NCBI RefSeq assembly: GCF_013450155.1
Contig: NZ_JACCKD010000001.1
Location: 248,001-312,000 of the forward strand
DNA: 64,000 nt
Origin: Haloechinothrix aidingensis
GTDB lineage: Bacteria; Actinomycetota; Actinomycetes; Mycobacteriales; Pseudonocardiaceae
Direction of reading: 5' to 3'
Position 1 is the first letter of the stretch. Every line of letters begins with the position of its first letter. This document shows, piece by piece, positions 40,528 through 50,281 of this stretch. The notes under the pieces were generated by a model. It made no database searches, had not been told where the DNA came from, and saw nothing but the letters and a program-made list of their open reading frames with translations. The translations under genes were made by a program, and so were the position numbers.

Positions 40528-41802
40528 TCATGCACGGTCGGCGCTGGGGTCGGTGCCTGCCGCGTCCACCTCGGGACGGAAACGGCGCAGCATGAGCACT
40601 ACGGCGGCGGCAAGGAGCAGCTGGCTGCAGCCGGAGACGACGAACGTCATGCTCGGGCTGTCCAGCAGCTTGGTGAGAACACCACCGATCATCGCGCCAG
40701 CCGGGATGGAGCCCCACACCAGCGTGCGCCATACACCGATGATCCTGCCGAGCACGCCGTCGGGTACCAGTAGTGCGCGCAGTGTGGCCAGGATGACGTT
40801 GACCGTCACCACCGCGGCCGCGAACAGGCCGAACAGCATGGCCCCCACGACGGGGTCGCTCGTGAGGCCCATGGCGGCGAAACCGGTACCGGCGGCGGCG
40901 ACACCACCGACGAGCACGGGTACGCGACGGAATCGCCGGATCATCCTCGGGGCGATCGCCGCTCCGCCGAGCCCACCGAGCCCACCGATGAAGGCGAACA
41001 TCCCGAATGCGGCCTCGCTGAGCTCGAGGTCTTCCAGCGCGTACAGCACGAGCTGCGCCTGGGCGAGCTCGGCGAGCAGGTTCAGTGCCGTGGCGATGAG
41101 GACGAGCCGCAGCATCAAGGGGCTGCCCAACAGCCAGCGCATACCGTTGCCGAGCTCACTGCGCAGGCGAGCGCGGGGCCCGTCTTGCCCGGATCCGTCG
41201 TGCTGGTCCGCTCCGGCCGCGCGCTGCGGGTGGTAGGAACCGAGCAGTCCGAGCAGCAGCACAGCCGCGATGCCGTAGGCGATCGAGTTGAGCAGGAACG
41301 GGAAGGCAGCGAACAGCGCGAACGTCAGGCTGCCGACGGGTCCGCCGGCGAAGGTCTGCCCGACGATCTCCACGGACTGCAGCTTGCTGTTGGCGCCTTC
41401 CAGCTTCTTGCGGGGCACGACCGCGGGGATCAGCACGTTGCTCGCGGTGTCGGCTACGGTCTCGGCGGCGCCGATCAGCAGCGCGGCCGCGTACACCGTC
41501 CAGATGGAGATGGCGTCGACGTAGACGAACCCTGCCGTGAGCCCCACGACGAGCGCGCGGGTCACGTTGGCGATGATCATCGCCTTCTTGCGGTCGACCC
41601 GGTCGAGGACCGTGCCTGCGAGTACCCCGAACAGGAGCCACGGGAGGAACTGCGTGGCCGCCAGACCCGCGATGAGCAGGGGGTCGCGAGTGAGAGTGGC
41701 TGCCAGCAGCGGGAAGGCCACCTTGCCTATGCCGTCACCCAACTGGGAGAGCGTGCTCGAAGACAGCAGCCAGTTGAGCCGGTTGTCGCGCTTACCACTC
41801 AT
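40528..41802 (-). CDS. MFS transporter (multidrug exporter-like)
   Basis: A 424-residue major-facilitator protein with 12 predicted helices. The motif A loop GVLAGTVLDRVDRKKAM is clear between TM2 and TM3. The N-terminus LNWLLSSSTLSQLGDGIGKV and the central cytosolic loop (RAAGADQHDGSGQDGPRARL) fit the MFS_3/enterobactin-exporter-like group. It probably exports a drug or secondary metabolite using the proton gradient. No regulator adjoins. ATG 41802 was chosen; a TTG at 41847 is less likely. Confidence 0.88.
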   Translation of the reverse strand: MSGKRDNRLNWLLSSSTLSQLGDGIGKVAFPLLAATLTRDPLLIAGLAATQFLPWLLFGVLAGTVLDRVDRKKAMIIANVTRALVVGLTAGFVYVDAISIWTVYAAALLIGAAETVADTASNVLIPAVVPRKKLEGANSKLQSVEIVGQTFAGGPVGSLTFALFAAFPFLLNSIAYGIAAVLLLGLLGSYHPQRAAGADQHDGSGQDGPRARLRSELGNGMRWLLGSPLMLRLVLIATALNLLAELAQAQLVLYALEDLELSEAAFGMFAFIGGLGGLGGAAIAPRMIRRFRRVPVLVGGVAAAGTGFAAMGLTSDPVVGAMLFGLFAAAVVTVNVILATLRALLVPDGVLGRIIGVWRTLVWGSIPAGAMIGGVLTKLLDSPSMTFVVSGCSQLLLAAAVVLMLRRFRPEVDAAGTDPSADRA

Positions 41803-41950
41803 TGCCGTGTGGCCAGCCTGAAACGACAGGTCTGCCTCCCTCTCCAACAGTCAATCTCATCATCGTGTCACGACGAGGGGTGATTGTGCACCGTCGGAAC
41901 GTAGCGACGCTAAGGCTTCACTAGAGGCGCCCGCACGGCCAAACGGGGAC

Positions 41951-43408
41951 CTATCGTTCGTAGCTTTCCGTGGGGGAGCTCTCGCCGATCACCGGAGGGA
42001 CGATGGGGTTGCCGGTGTCCGGGTCGCGCTCGATGTCCCCGTCGTGCGTGGTCTCGAAGAGATGCTCGTTCTTGAGGATCTCGGCCGCCCCGCGTTCGGT
42101 GCTGTCGTCCTTGCCTGCGCCACGGCCGGCCCCGCCACCAGCCATTCCTCCGGCGCGCGACCCGCCGGCGGCCTGCTGCGCGGCCGCGGCACCACCGCGG
42201 GTGACACCGTCGCCCCGGGCCGGTGCCCCCTGGCCGCTGGCCTGTCCTGCGGCGCGGCCGGACGCGCCGCTCCCGGGGCGACCCCCCGCGGTCTGCCCCC
42301 CGGAACCCCCCGAGACCCGTTGCCCCGCATAGCCACCGCGCGGGGTCCCGGCACGTGGCCCGCCTCGGGTGCGATCCCCGTCTCCGCCGCTGGTGCCCGC
42401 ACCTCCGAGCGGCATACCCCCCATGGCACCCGGGCGTGCGGCCCCCGGTGCACCCGAGCCGGTACCGGCGCCCTGACCGGTACCGGAACCGGCGAGGTGG
42501 CTCGCGGCCGACTGCGCACCCGGGGCCGGTGCCGCACCTGCGCCGCCTGCCCCCGACGCGACACCCGCACCGGGCGCCGGCACGTTCCCACCGGCCGCGG
42601 TCGGCACGCCCCCGCCCGCGGTGCCGCCCGCGAAGCTGGAGTGGGTGGCTCCGTCCGTGCCTCCCGCCAGGTCCGGTGGGGCGGTGAAGGCCGGTTGTTG
42701 CGCCGCGGCCGCCTGGTACCCGCTGTCCAGCTCGTGCATCACCCGTGCCGCCTCGGCGTGCTTCTCCTGCGCCTCTTCCTGCTTGCGCTGCAGTTCCAGG
42801 TAGCGGGTCGCCGCGCCGACGGCGTCGCCCGCGCTCGCCTGCTCCCGCACCGCGGAGAGCTCCGCGCTCTGGTCGAATCCCGTCGGCTCCGGCATCGCGT
42901 TCTTCCCGGTTGATGCCGCCTCGGCCTCCTCGGCCAGCCGGTTGGACCCCAGATGTATGCCTTGCGCGGTTGTGTCGCTCCACGTCGCCGCGGAGCGGAA
43001 GAACCCGTGCGCGGCGTCGGCGGCCTCACCCTGCCACAGGCCCTGCTCGGCGTTGGCGGCGTCACTCAATGCTTGTGCGACGTCGCTGAGCCAGTTGCCG
43101 AACTCGTTTGCCACGCGCCCCTTCTCGTGTATGTCCTCCGGGGACATGTTGTGGTGCGCGAACTGGTACAGCTGCTCGTGGGAGTAGCCCTGGTAGTCCG
43201 ACCCGGCGTACGGTGCGTCGTCCCGGGTGTCCTGGCCCTGCGCCAGGGACCGTTCCTGCTCGTCGCGGTACCGAGCGGCTTCCCGCTGCGCCAGGTGCTC
43301 GGCGATGACGGGGCCGCCGAAGGAGGGGCTTTCCTCCAGGGCTTCGTCGTGGGCCTGCTCCTGCACATCCGCCTCGTACTCGCGCGGACCCGGCTCCTGC
43401 TCACCCAT
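41951..43408 (-). CDS. PPE-like type VII secretion-associated protein with Gly/Ala-rich tail
   Basis: A 485-residue protein. Residues about 80-230 form a helical PPE/WXG100-like domain (LYQFAHHNMSPEDIHEKGRV, LWQGEAADAAHGFFRSAATW, a heptad-rich LELQRKQEEAQEKHAEAARV). The rest is low complexity, Gly/Ala/Pro-rich, ending in an acidic segment (HDGDIERDPDTGNPIVPP). This is the usual architecture of Pseudonocardiaceae ESX-linked proteins. It is probably exported or partner-bound. ATG 43408 has AGGGG upstream. It lies 12 bp after the lipoprotein gene, in an operon with two related genes. Confidence 0.83.
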   Translation of the reverse strand: MGEQEPGPREYEADVQEQAHDEALEESPSFGGPVIAEHLAQREAARYRDEQERSLAQGQDTRDDAPYAGSDYQGYSHEQLYQFAHHNMSPEDIHEKGRVANEFGNWLSDVAQALSDAANAEQGLWQGEAADAAHGFFRSAATWSDTTAQGIHLGSNRLAEEAEAASTGKNAMPEPTGFDQSAELSAVREQASAGDAVGAATRYLELQRKQEEAQEKHAEAARVMHELDSGYQAAAAQQPAFTAPPDLAGGTDGATHSSFAGGTAGGGVPTAAGGNVPAPGAGVASGAGGAGAAPAPGAQSAASHLAGSGTGQGAGTGSGAPGAARPGAMGGMPLGGAGTSGGDGDRTRGGPRAGTPRGGYAGQRVSGGSGGQTAGGRPGSGASGRAAGQASGQGAPARGDGVTRGGAAAAQQAAGGSRAGGMAGGGAGRGAGKDDSTERGAAEILKNEHLFETTHDGDIERDPDTGNPIVPPVIGESSPTESYER

Positions 43409-43420
43409 CAGCACTCACCC

Positions 43421-43972
43421 CTACCGCGTCCCTTCGGGCAGCAACGGCTCGAGCCGTTCGGCCAGCTCCTCGACGAAGCCGCAGGCGTCGTCCGTGTCAC
43501 CGTGCCGCATGTTCGCCCCGACGATCGCACGGGAGTCAGGCTCGATCTCCATGGAGACGTCGCAGCTGCGGCCGGCATCTAATGCGTCCCGAATTTGCAC
43601 TGCTCGACGTTGATTAACCTCACCAGGAAAAATCTTGTCCGAGTCATAGGTGAACTCGTCGTATTGGTACTCGGCTTGGAGGTTGACACTGACTGAACCG
43701 AAGCCCTGTTTTGTTGATTGGCACGCATTCTTTCCGCCCGCGGAGGATTTCTCACCCGGTGGGAAGTCCTCGTCGTCGAGGATGTCGTCGAGCAGGTCGC
43801 AGGCTGCCAGATCGGTGAACGGGTCGTTCGGTTCGCCCGCATCGGAGGGCTGGTGCTGCTGGGTCGGGTCTGGCTGTGGGGTGCCCTCGCTGTGCTGGGT
43901 GCAGGCGGCAAGGGTCGACGAGAGCACGGTTGCTGTTACCAGTGACGCCAGTCGCGTCCACGTCCTTCGCAT
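43421..43972 (-). CDS. DUF3558-family lipoprotein
   Basis: A 183-residue predicted lipoprotein with lipobox LAAC (signal about 1-23). The mature DUF3558 domain has the first conserved Cys pair around NDPFTDLAACDLLDD and KNACQSTKQGFG, and later RSCDVSME and DDACGFVEEL. This gene commonly neighbours WXG/PPE genes in Pseudonocardiaceae. The 43570-43750 portion is notably A/T-richer than flanking genes. Its start overlaps the preceding stop by one base (TGATG). Confidence 0.9.
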   Translation of the reverse strand: MRRTWTRLASLVTATVLSSTLAACTQHSEGTPQPDPTQQHQPSDAGEPNDPFTDLAACDLLDDILDDEDFPPGEKSSAGGKNACQSTKQGFGSVSVNLQAEYQYDEFTYDSDKIFPGEVNQRRAVQIRDALDAGRSCDVSMEIEPDSRAIVGANMRHGDTDDACGFVEELAERLEPLLPEGTR

Positions 43973-44469
43973 CAGCCCAGCCCCAGGTTCCGGAAGGCCA
44001 TGCTGTGCGCTTCCTCGGTCTCGTCGTAGTTGCGGCGCGCGGACATCAGCGCCTCTCGGGCGTCCTCGAAGGCCGCCCTCATCTTTCGCAAGTTCGGGAT
44101 CAGTGACTTCTCGTCCCCATCGATTACCCGCAGATTGTGCTCGGCGACGGTGTGGGCGAACGGGCTCGAACCGAGCTTTGCCCTCTGCGTTAGCTCGTAA
44201 AGGTTGCGCATCTGCTCGTGGTACCCATCCAGGAACAGGTCGATGGCCTTGAGGTAGTGCCGCATGCCTTCCTCGTTGATCGCGAACTGCCCACCGGCCG
44301 CCATCTCCTTCAGCCGGGTGGCGCCCGACTCGAAGCGTTCCACCTGTTCGCTGTCGGTGACATCGGTGGTGAACCCCGAGGTCAGGAAATCGGCACCCGC
44401 GCTACTGCCGGAAGCCGCGCTCCCGCTCCCGGCAAGCGACTCGTCGGCGAAGCTCGCCCCGTCCGCCAT
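43972..44469 (-). CDS. WXG100/ESX-type helical protein
   Basis: A 165-residue mostly helical protein with a Ser/Gly-rich N-terminus (about 30 residues). Two long helices follow (ERFESGATRLKEMAAGGQF and MRHYLKAIDLFLDGYHEQMR), then ALMSARRNYDETEEAHSMAF with the helical pattern of ESX substrates. A strict WxG is not present, so it is a divergent member. It opens the operon that includes the DUF3558 lipoprotein and the PPE-like protein. No ESX ATPase or pore genes are in the window. Confidence 0.75.
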   Translation of the reverse strand: MADGASFADESLAGSGSAASGSSAGADFLTSGFTTDVTDSEQVERFESGATRLKEMAAGGQFAINEEGMRHYLKAIDLFLDGYHEQMRNLYELTQRAKLGSSPFAHTVAEHNLRVIDGDEKSLIPNLRKMRAAFEDAREALMSARRNYDETEEAHSMAFRNLGLG

Positions 44470-44605
44470 GAACCGTCACCTTCCCGGACACAACACGAAC
44501 CGTGCCCCGGCCGGGTCGCTACGCTGCGCGACCAGCCGGGCAAACTCCGTCACTACTGTAATGGCTCCGGGGTGTCCCTTGGGAGGATTCGCCGAACTCG
44601 CCCGG

Positions 44606-44956
44606 TCAGCCCCAGCCCAGCTCGTGCAGGCGCTCGTCGTCGATGCCGAAGTGGTGCGCGATCTCGTGCACGACGGTGACGACGACCTCGCGGACGACCT
44701 CGTCCTCGGAGTCGCACATGGCGAGGATGGGGTCCCGGTAGATCGAGATCCGGTCCGGAAGGAACCCCCCGTAGTCGTGCATACGCTCGGTGAGCGCCAC
44801 ACCGTGGTACAGGCCGAGGATGTCCGGCTCCTCCTCGTTGCGCTCCTCCACGAGCACCACCACGTTGTCCATCGCCTCGGCGAACTCGCGCGGCACCCGG
44901 TCTAGCGCCTCGGACACCAGCTCCTCGAAGCGGCTTCGCGGCATGTCGACCGGCAT
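44606..44956 (-). CDS. Zincin-like metallopeptidase type II family protein
   Basis: A 116-residue zincin-like protein. The zinc site is HEIAHHFGIDDERLHELGW, an HExxH motif with a downstream acidic residue. The preceding strand YRDPILAMCDSEDEVV and helix VVREVVVTVVHE are typical of the minimal family. It is probably an intracellular protease or chaperone; no substrate is known. Start ATG 44956. It lies 39 bp after the septum-formation-family gene and may be co-transcribed. Confidence 0.9.
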   Translation of the reverse strand: MPVDMPRSRFEELVSEALDRVPREFAEAMDNVVVLVEERNEEEPDILGLYHGVALTERMHDYGGFLPDRISIYRDPILAMCDSEDEVVREVVVTVVHEIAHHFGIDDERLHELGWG

Positions 44957-44995
44957 GGGTGTTACCGGGCCATCGGCACGTAGCGGGCCGGCTGG

Positions 44996-46012
44996 TCACT
45001 CATCGCCGGACTCACCATCCTCATCGGACTCGTCGCCCTCGCTCTCCTCGCTGCTCTCGCTGTCCTCGGCGACGCTACCGGTTACCGGCGCCAGGCCGGA
45101 GCCGTCGTCGAGGACCGCCCCCACCTTGCAGTTGACCAGGTGCGATCCTACGTCCCAGCTTTCCTCCTCGCGGGTGTCCCAGGCGACGATCAGGTCGTTG
45201 TCCTCGAGATCCTTCCCGCCCGTGTAGTCGTCGGCCCGGTCGGCGCAGACGGTGTCGAGCCATTCCATCTGCTCGTCCTCGCTCGGGTACTCGTCGAACT
45301 CCTCGGACAGATCGACGACGGCGATCATCTCGTAGGCATGCTGCTCGGAGCAGTCGATCGGGTCACCCACGGCCTTGTCGTCGAGCGCGAGGCATGTCCC
45401 TTCTTCCCACACGTCGGACTGGTCCTGTGACGCGATGGACTCCGTCAGGTCCTGCAGCTCCCCGCCCGGGGCGGGCCGCCACAGGCCGCAGTGCACCTTC
45501 CGCTGACCGGCCTTCCAGTCGGCTTCGTTCGGGAAGATCGCGCTGACCTGGAACTTGCCGAACGGGTCCAGCCCGCTTTCCATGTACTCGTCCGCGGGCC
45601 CCGTGCATCGCTCGTCGACGATGTCCTGCCACTCCTCCAGATCGGGGGGTGGGCTCGACTTCGGGTAATCGGTCGATACGTCGATCACCGCGGTAACCTG
45701 GAACTGGTGGGGTTCGTCACACTGCACGGTTTCCATATCACGCGCGTCACCGGCCGACCACGCCACGCAGCTTCCCGGATGGGCGGAGAACTCCGCCGGG
45801 ACGTGTGTGCCGTCTTCGTCAGGTTCGCCGCCCGCCCCGGGGTGGGGTTGATCGGGGGCCGGGGACTCGGGTTCGAAAGGCGCGCTGAACACGAAGGTCG
45901 AGGTCAGGGCAAGCATCGCCCCGAGAGTCGCGCCGACCATCAACAGCCGGGCGTACGTCAGCCGGTTCCGCGCCTGGAACCGATCGGTCCCGGTCCACAT
46001 CGCTTCCATCAT
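44996..46012 (-). CDS. Septum-formation-family membrane protein
   Basis: A 338-residue protein with an N-terminal transmembrane anchor (about 22-44). It has two related extracytoplasmic modules of the septum_form family, each with Cys pairs: GSCVAWSAGDARDMETVQCDE-like and DERCTGPADEY; then GTCLALDDKAVGDPIDCSEQ and CADRADDY. Typical phrase: HQFQVTAVIDV / HAYEMIAVVDL. A very acidic tail closes the protein (SEESEGDESDEDGESGDE). The domain name comes from a proposed septum role that is not proven. Both cysteine pairs probably form disulfides outside. Confidence 0.87.
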   Translation of the reverse strand: MMEAMWTGTDRFQARNRLTYARLLMVGATLGAMLALTSTFVFSAPFEPESPAPDQPHPGAGGEPDEDGTHVPAEFSAHPGSCVAWSAGDARDMETVQCDEPHQFQVTAVIDVSTDYPKSSPPPDLEEWQDIVDERCTGPADEYMESGLDPFGKFQVSAIFPNEADWKAGQRKVHCGLWRPAPGGELQDLTESIASQDQSDVWEEGTCLALDDKAVGDPIDCSEQHAYEMIAVVDLSEEFDEYPSEDEQMEWLDTVCADRADDYTGGKDLEDNDLIVAWDTREEESWDVGSHLVNCKVGAVLDDGSGLAPVTGSVAEDSESSEESEGDESDEDGESGDE

Positions 46013-46106
46013 GCCTCACGCCTCGGTCATGCACCTGCACATGCGCGGATCGGACTCGGATGCGCGCACGGTGTGGTAGCTCCGGCATTCCCGCTAGCCT
46101 GAGGAA

Positions 46107-47015
46107 ATGCGCTCAGTAAGAACTCCCGCCGCGCGGTTCGCCGACCTGCCCGACTTCTCGTACGCACCACGCTACGCGGGGGTCGCCGATGGCGAGGGTG
46201 GTTCGTTGCGCATCGCATATGTCGAGGCGGGTCCCGCGGACGGTCCGCCTGTCCTGCTGCTGCACGGTGAACCAACCTGGTCGTACCTGTACCGCAAGAT
46301 GATCCCGATTCTCGCCGAGGCGGGCCTGCGGGTGATCGCTCCCGACCTGGTGGGTTTCGGTCGCTCGGACAAGCCGACCGAGGTGAGCGACCACAGCTAT
46401 GCCCGGCACGTCGAGTGGGTGCGAGAGCTGATCTTCGACCACCTCGATCTCCGCCAGGTCACGCTGGTCGGGCAGGACTGGGGTGGGCTGATCGGGCTGC
46501 GCCTCGTCGCGGAGCACCCGGACCGGTTCGCTCGCGTCGTTGCGGCGAACACCGGCCTGCCCACCGGGGATCACGGCATGCCCGACGTCTGGTGGGCGTT
46601 CCGGGATGCCGTGGCCGGGGCCGAGACACTCGATATCGGCACGTTCGTGCAGTCCGGCTGCCAGACGGCACTTCCGGACGACGTGCGAGCGGCGTATGAC
46701 GCCCCGTTCCCCGACGAGAGCTACAAGGCAGGCCCCCGTGCGATGCCGATGCTGGTGCCGACCAGCACCGACGACCCGGCTACGCAGGCCAATCGCGCCG
46801 CGTGGCGCACCCTGTCGCGCTGGCCGGGCCCGGTGCTCTGTGCTTTCTCCGACGGGGACCCGATCACCGGCGCGATGGCCCCCATACTGCGCCGCAAGCT
46901 CTCCGGTGCGGTCGGCCGCGAGCACCCCACCATCACCGGCGCCGGACACTTCCTCCAGGAGGACGCGGGTGAGCGCCTCGCCAAGTCGGTGGTGAATTTC
47001 GTGCGCGGGCGCTGA
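46107..47015 (+). CDS. Haloalkane dehalogenase-like alpha/beta-hydrolase
   Basis: A 302-residue enzyme of the DhlA/DhmA subfamily. The oxyanion motif [13 protein letters not shown] (about 53-65) contains the Trp that binds halide in dehalogenases. The nucleophile is Asp in GQDWGG (D124). The catalytic His is in [11 protein letters not shown] near the C-terminus. The cap domain differs from other families, so the substrate could be an epoxide or halide. ATG 46107. It lies 82 bp before serS in the same direction, perhaps by chance. Confidence 0.88.
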   Translation: MRSVRTPAARFADLPDFSYAPRYAGVADGEGGSLRIAYVEAGPADGPPVLLLHGEPTWSYLYRKMIPILAEAGLRVIAPDLVGFGRSDKPTEVSDHSYARHVEWVRELIFDHLDLRQVTLVGQDWGGLIGLRLVAEHPDRFARVVAANTGLPTGDHGMPDVWWAFRDAVAGAETLDIGTFVQSGCQTALPDDVRAAYDAPFPDESYKAGPRAMPMLVPTSTDDPATQANRAAWRTLSRWPGPVLCAFSDGDPITGAMAPILRRKLSGAVGREHPTITGAGHFLQEDAGERLAKSVVNFVRGR

Positions 47016-47097
47016 CGGGTGGCATCGCGCACCTGCCTGTGACGGGGCCGACGGCCCGGGCGTATCCGGGCGGTACCGCCCGGATACGCTGCACACC

Positions 47098-48363
47098 GTG
47101 ATCGATCCACGGATTCTGCGCGAGGAGCCGGAGACCGTGCGCGCCTCGCAGCGCGCGCGGGGTGAGGACGAGAGCATCGTCGACCAGCTGATCGAGCTGG
47201 ACGAACGCAGGAGATCGGCGATCGCGCGCGCGGACTCGCTGCGTGCCGAGCAGAAGCAGCTCGGCAAGAGCATCGGCAAGGCCGACGGTGACGAACGCGA
47301 GACGCTGCTTGCGCAGGGCAAGGATCTGGCCGCTCAGGTCAAGAGCGCGGAGTCCGAGCAGTCGGCCGCCGAGGAGTCCTTCGGTGAGCTGCACGCCAAG
47401 CTGCCGAACGTGGTGCACCCGGAGGCACCGCCGGGCGGCGAGGACGACTTCGTGACGCTCAAGCATGCCGGGACCCCCCGCGAGTTCGACTTCACACCTG
47501 CCGACCATCTCGATCTCGGCGAGCGGCTGGGCGCGCTGTCCACAGAGCGGGGCGCGAAGGTGTCCGGCGCGCGCTTCTACTTCCTCACCGGCGTCGGCGC
47601 GCAGCTGCAACTGGCCCTGCTGAACCTCGCGGCGGCGCAGGCTGTCGAGAACGGCTTCCAGCTGATGATCCCGCCGGTGCTGGTGCGTCCGGAGATCATG
47701 GCCGGTACCGGCTTTCTCGGGGAGCACGCGAGCGAGGTGTACCGGCTGGAGCAGGACGACCTGTACCTGGTGGGTACCTCCGAGGTGTCACTGGCGGGCT
47801 ACCACTCCGAGGAGATCATCGACCTGTCCGCGGGTCCTGTCCGGTACGCGGGCTGGTCGACGTGCTTCCGGCGGGAAGCCGGTTCCTACGGTAAGGACAC
47901 CCGCGGCATCATCCGGGTGCACCAGTTCGACAAGGTCGAGATGTTCGTGTTCTGCCGTCCCGAGGAGGCCGAGGCCGAGCACGCCCGGTTGCTCGCCTGG
48001 GAGGAGGAGATGCTCGGCAAGGTCGAGCTGCCGTACCGCGTCATCGACGTGGCCGCGGGCGACCTGGGCACCTCGGCTGCCCGCAAGTACGACTGCGAGG
48101 CATGGGTGCCGACCCAAGGTGCTTACCGGGAGATGACGTCCACGTCGAACTGCACGACGTTCCAGGCGAGGCGGTTGAACACCCGCTACCGGGACGCGGA
48201 CGGCAAGCCGCAGCTCGCCGCGACGTTGAACGGGACGCTGGCGACCACCCGGTGGATCGTCGCCATCCTGGAGAACCACCAGCAGGACGACGGGTCCGTA
48301 CGCGTGCCCGCGGCGCTGCGCCCCTATCTCGGGGGTAAGGAACTTCTCCAGCCCGTCTCCTGA
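47098..48363 (+). CDS. serS: Seryl-tRNA synthetase
   Basis: A 421-residue class II aminoacyl-tRNA synthetase that charges tRNA-Ser. The N-terminal coiled-coil arm (about 30-110; [20 protein letters not shown]) contacts the long variable arm of tRNA. Motif 2 is in [20 protein letters not shown], and motif 3 in [25 protein letters not shown] is the serine-binding region. Length is normal. GTG start at 47098. Confidence 0.98.
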   Translation: MIDPRILREEPETVRASQRARGEDESIVDQLIELDERRRSAIARADSLRAEQKQLGKSIGKADGDERETLLAQGKDLAAQVKSAESEQSAAEESFGELHAKLPNVVHPEAPPGGEDDFVTLKHAGTPREFDFTPADHLDLGERLGALSTERGAKVSGARFYFLTGVGAQLQLALLNLAAAQAVENGFQLMIPPVLVRPEIMAGTGFLGEHASEVYRLEQDDLYLVGTSEVSLAGYHSEEIIDLSAGPVRYAGWSTCFRREAGSYGKDTRGIIRVHQFDKVEMFVFCRPEEAEAEHARLLAWEEEMLGKVELPYRVIDVAAGDLGTSAARKYDCEAWVPTQGAYREMTSTSNCTTFQARRLNTRYRDADGKPQLAATLNGTLATTRWIVAILENHQQDDGSVRVPAALRPYLGGKELLQPVS

Positions 48364-48549
48364 GAGCCTGCTCCGCCACTGGCCGCCGGGCGCACAGCCG
48401 GCTCGGAGACGCGGACCGGGCTATTGCTGTCACGCAACGGAGTGATGCTTTGACACTGCGGAGTGATAGCGCGCATACCGCCCGCGTTGGCCGCCTAACC
48501 TGGGGTGACGGGGAGCACGGGTCCGACGGTCAAGGGTATGGAGGCAGCG

Positions 48550-48954
48550 ATGCGGCGACTGTCCGGTGTCACGGCAGCGGTGCTGAGCGTGGTGGCGCTC
48601 GGCATCCTCGGTTCGACGGCTCCTGCCGCGGCGTCCCCGGTGCCTGCAGCCTCCTCGGACGGCTCGTTGACGTGCGGCTACACGGTGAACTCCAAGGCGG
48701 GCACGGTCTCGGGCAGCTGCTCGGGCACCACCAGCGCCGGCTCGGCCAGCGGCTCGTTCACCGGACACCTGCGGCCGGGTGGCCTGGCCACCGGCAGCTT
48801 CACGCTGCGTACCCCGCTCGGCGAGCTCGACGGCACGTTCCGGGGATCGCCGTTCGGGCCAGGGCACGGCCCGCCGTCGAAGGCCACGGGTGAGTGGTCC
48901 GTTTCCGGCGGTACGACGCAGCTGTCCGGCACGTTCGTCGCCACGCTGCGCTGA
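48550..48954 (+). CDS. Small exported beta-rich protein
   Basis: A 134-residue protein with an N-terminal signal peptide (MRRLSGVTAAVLSVVAL ... cleavage near PAAAS, about residue 29). The mature part has alternating short strands with Gly/Ser/Thr (GSLTCGYTVNSKAGTVSGSC, GSASGSFTGHL, GELDGTFRGS, TTQLSGTFVATLR) and two Cys that may pair. The pattern suggests a small beta-barrel or sandwich. I do not recognise a family. ATG 48550 has GGAGG 7 bp upstream. Confidence 0.76.
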   Translation: MRRLSGVTAAVLSVVALGILGSTAPAAASPVPAASSDGSLTCGYTVNSKAGTVSGSCSGTTSAGSASGSFTGHLRPGGLATGSFTLRTPLGELDGTFRGSPFGPGHGPPSKATGEWSVSGGTTQLSGTFVATLR

Positions 48955-48978
48955 GCGGCAGTGCGGTAGCGCCGCGCG

Positions 48979-50169
48979 TCACCGCGACGTGGCGAGCGAG
49001 TCGCAGACGTGCTCGGCGATCTGCAGCGCGCACGTCGCGGCCGGTGATGGCGCGTTGAGCACGTGCACCTGGTGCCGAGCGCGTTCGATCAGGAAGTCGT
49101 CGACGAGGGAGCCGTCCGGCAACAGCGCCTGCGCGCGGACACCGGATCCGAGTGGGACGATGTCTGCCGGTCGGATGGCAGGCACCAGTCGCGCGAGGCT
49201 CGCGGCGAACCGCCTGACGGACAGCGACCGGCGCACCTCGTCGAGCCCGGTCGGTAACGCGTACTGTCGCGCGAGCCGCCACAGCCCCGGGTAGCGGGCG
49301 ATCTCGGCGAGGTCCCGCATCGAGACGTCCCGCCACCGGTAGCCCTCCCTGCGCAGCGCGAGCACCGCGTTGGGCCCGGCGTGCACGCTGCCGTCGAGCA
49401 TGCGTGTCAGGTGTACACCCAGGAACGGCAGGCTCGGGTCGGGAACCGGGTAGATGAGCCCGCGCACCAGGTTCCGCCGCTGCGGCCGCAGCTCGTAGTA
49501 CTCGCCGCGGAACGGCACGATCCGCGCGCTCGGTGTCACGCCCGCGAGCCGCGCCACCCGGTCGGCATGCAGGCCGGCACAGTTGACCAGCCCGTCGGCG
49601 CGCAGCGTCCCGGATGCGGTCGTTACCTCCACGCCGCCGGATGCGCGGCTGTGGATACCCAGCACCCGCGTGTCGAGCCGCAGGTCGGCACCGCCATCGA
49701 TCAGCTCGGCGACCATGGCCCGGCAGACGGCGGCGAAGTCGATGATCGCCGTCGACTCCACCCGCAGGGCTCGCAGGCAGGACACCTCCGGCTCGTAGTC
49801 CCGTGCGCGCTCCGGTCCGATGACACTGGCAGGCACCCCGTTGGCGTGCGCGCGCTCGGCAAGCACCCGCAGGGCGTCCAGCTCACGCTCGGAGGTCGCG
49901 ACCACCAGCTTGCCGCAGACCTCGACGGGAACCCCGTGCTCGCGGGCGTAGGCGATGATCGACCGGTTTCCTGCCACCGACATGCGGGCCTTGAACGATC
50001 CGGGTCTGTAGTACAGGCCCGCGTGCACGACGTTGGAGTTGTGGCCGGTCTGATGCGCCGCCCAGTGTGGTTCCTTCTCCAGCACGGTGACGTGTGTTCC
50101 GCGCCGGGTCAGCTCGCGCGCCACGGAGAGCCCGAGAATGCCGCCACCGATCACCACAACACTCCGCAC
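48979..50169 (-). CDS. lhgO: L-2-hydroxyglutarate oxidase (LhgO family)
   Basis: A 396-residue FAD-dependent oxidoreductase. The dinucleotide-binding motif VVIGGGILGLSVARELTRRG opens the protein. QTGHNSNVVHAGLYYRPGS is the characteristic LhgO stretch, and IVPFRGEYYELRPQ and GVHLTRMLDGSVHAGPNAV complete it. It oxidises L-2-hydroxyglutarate, a metabolite by-product, to 2-oxoglutarate, probably at the membrane. The GTG at 50169 starts the flavin-binding domain; in-frame codons upstream belong to the divergent gene region. It diverges from the sugar aminotransferase gene. Confidence 0.92.
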   Translation of the reverse strand: MRSVVVIGGGILGLSVARELTRRGTHVTVLEKEPHWAAHQTGHNSNVVHAGLYYRPGSFKARMSVAGNRSIIAYAREHGVPVEVCGKLVVATSERELDALRVLAERAHANGVPASVIGPERARDYEPEVSCLRALRVESTAIIDFAAVCRAMVAELIDGGADLRLDTRVLGIHSRASGGVEVTTASGTLRADGLVNCAGLHADRVARLAGVTPSARIVPFRGEYYELRPQRRNLVRGLIYPVPDPSLPFLGVHLTRMLDGSVHAGPNAVLALRREGYRWRDVSMRDLAEIARYPGLWRLARQYALPTGLDEVRRSLSVRRFAASLARLVPAIRPADIVPLGSGVRAQALLPDGSLVDDFLIERARHQVHVLNAPSPAATCALQIAEHVCDSLATSR

Positions 50170-50281
50170 AGCCAGCAGGGTAACGAACCGTGTCGCACTG
50201 GACCCCGAGAGTGAGTTACTCCGGATGGCCGAATACGCTGTGACCGACCCACCCGCGGTGGGCCGATGCGACAGGAGGGCC

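Noticed and set aside
41988-42983. Alternative frames inside the Gly/Ala-rich part of the PPE-like gene on both strands
   Set aside because: Low-complexity GC-rich DNA keeps all frames open; only the chosen frame has the PPE-like N-terminal domain and a sensible start.
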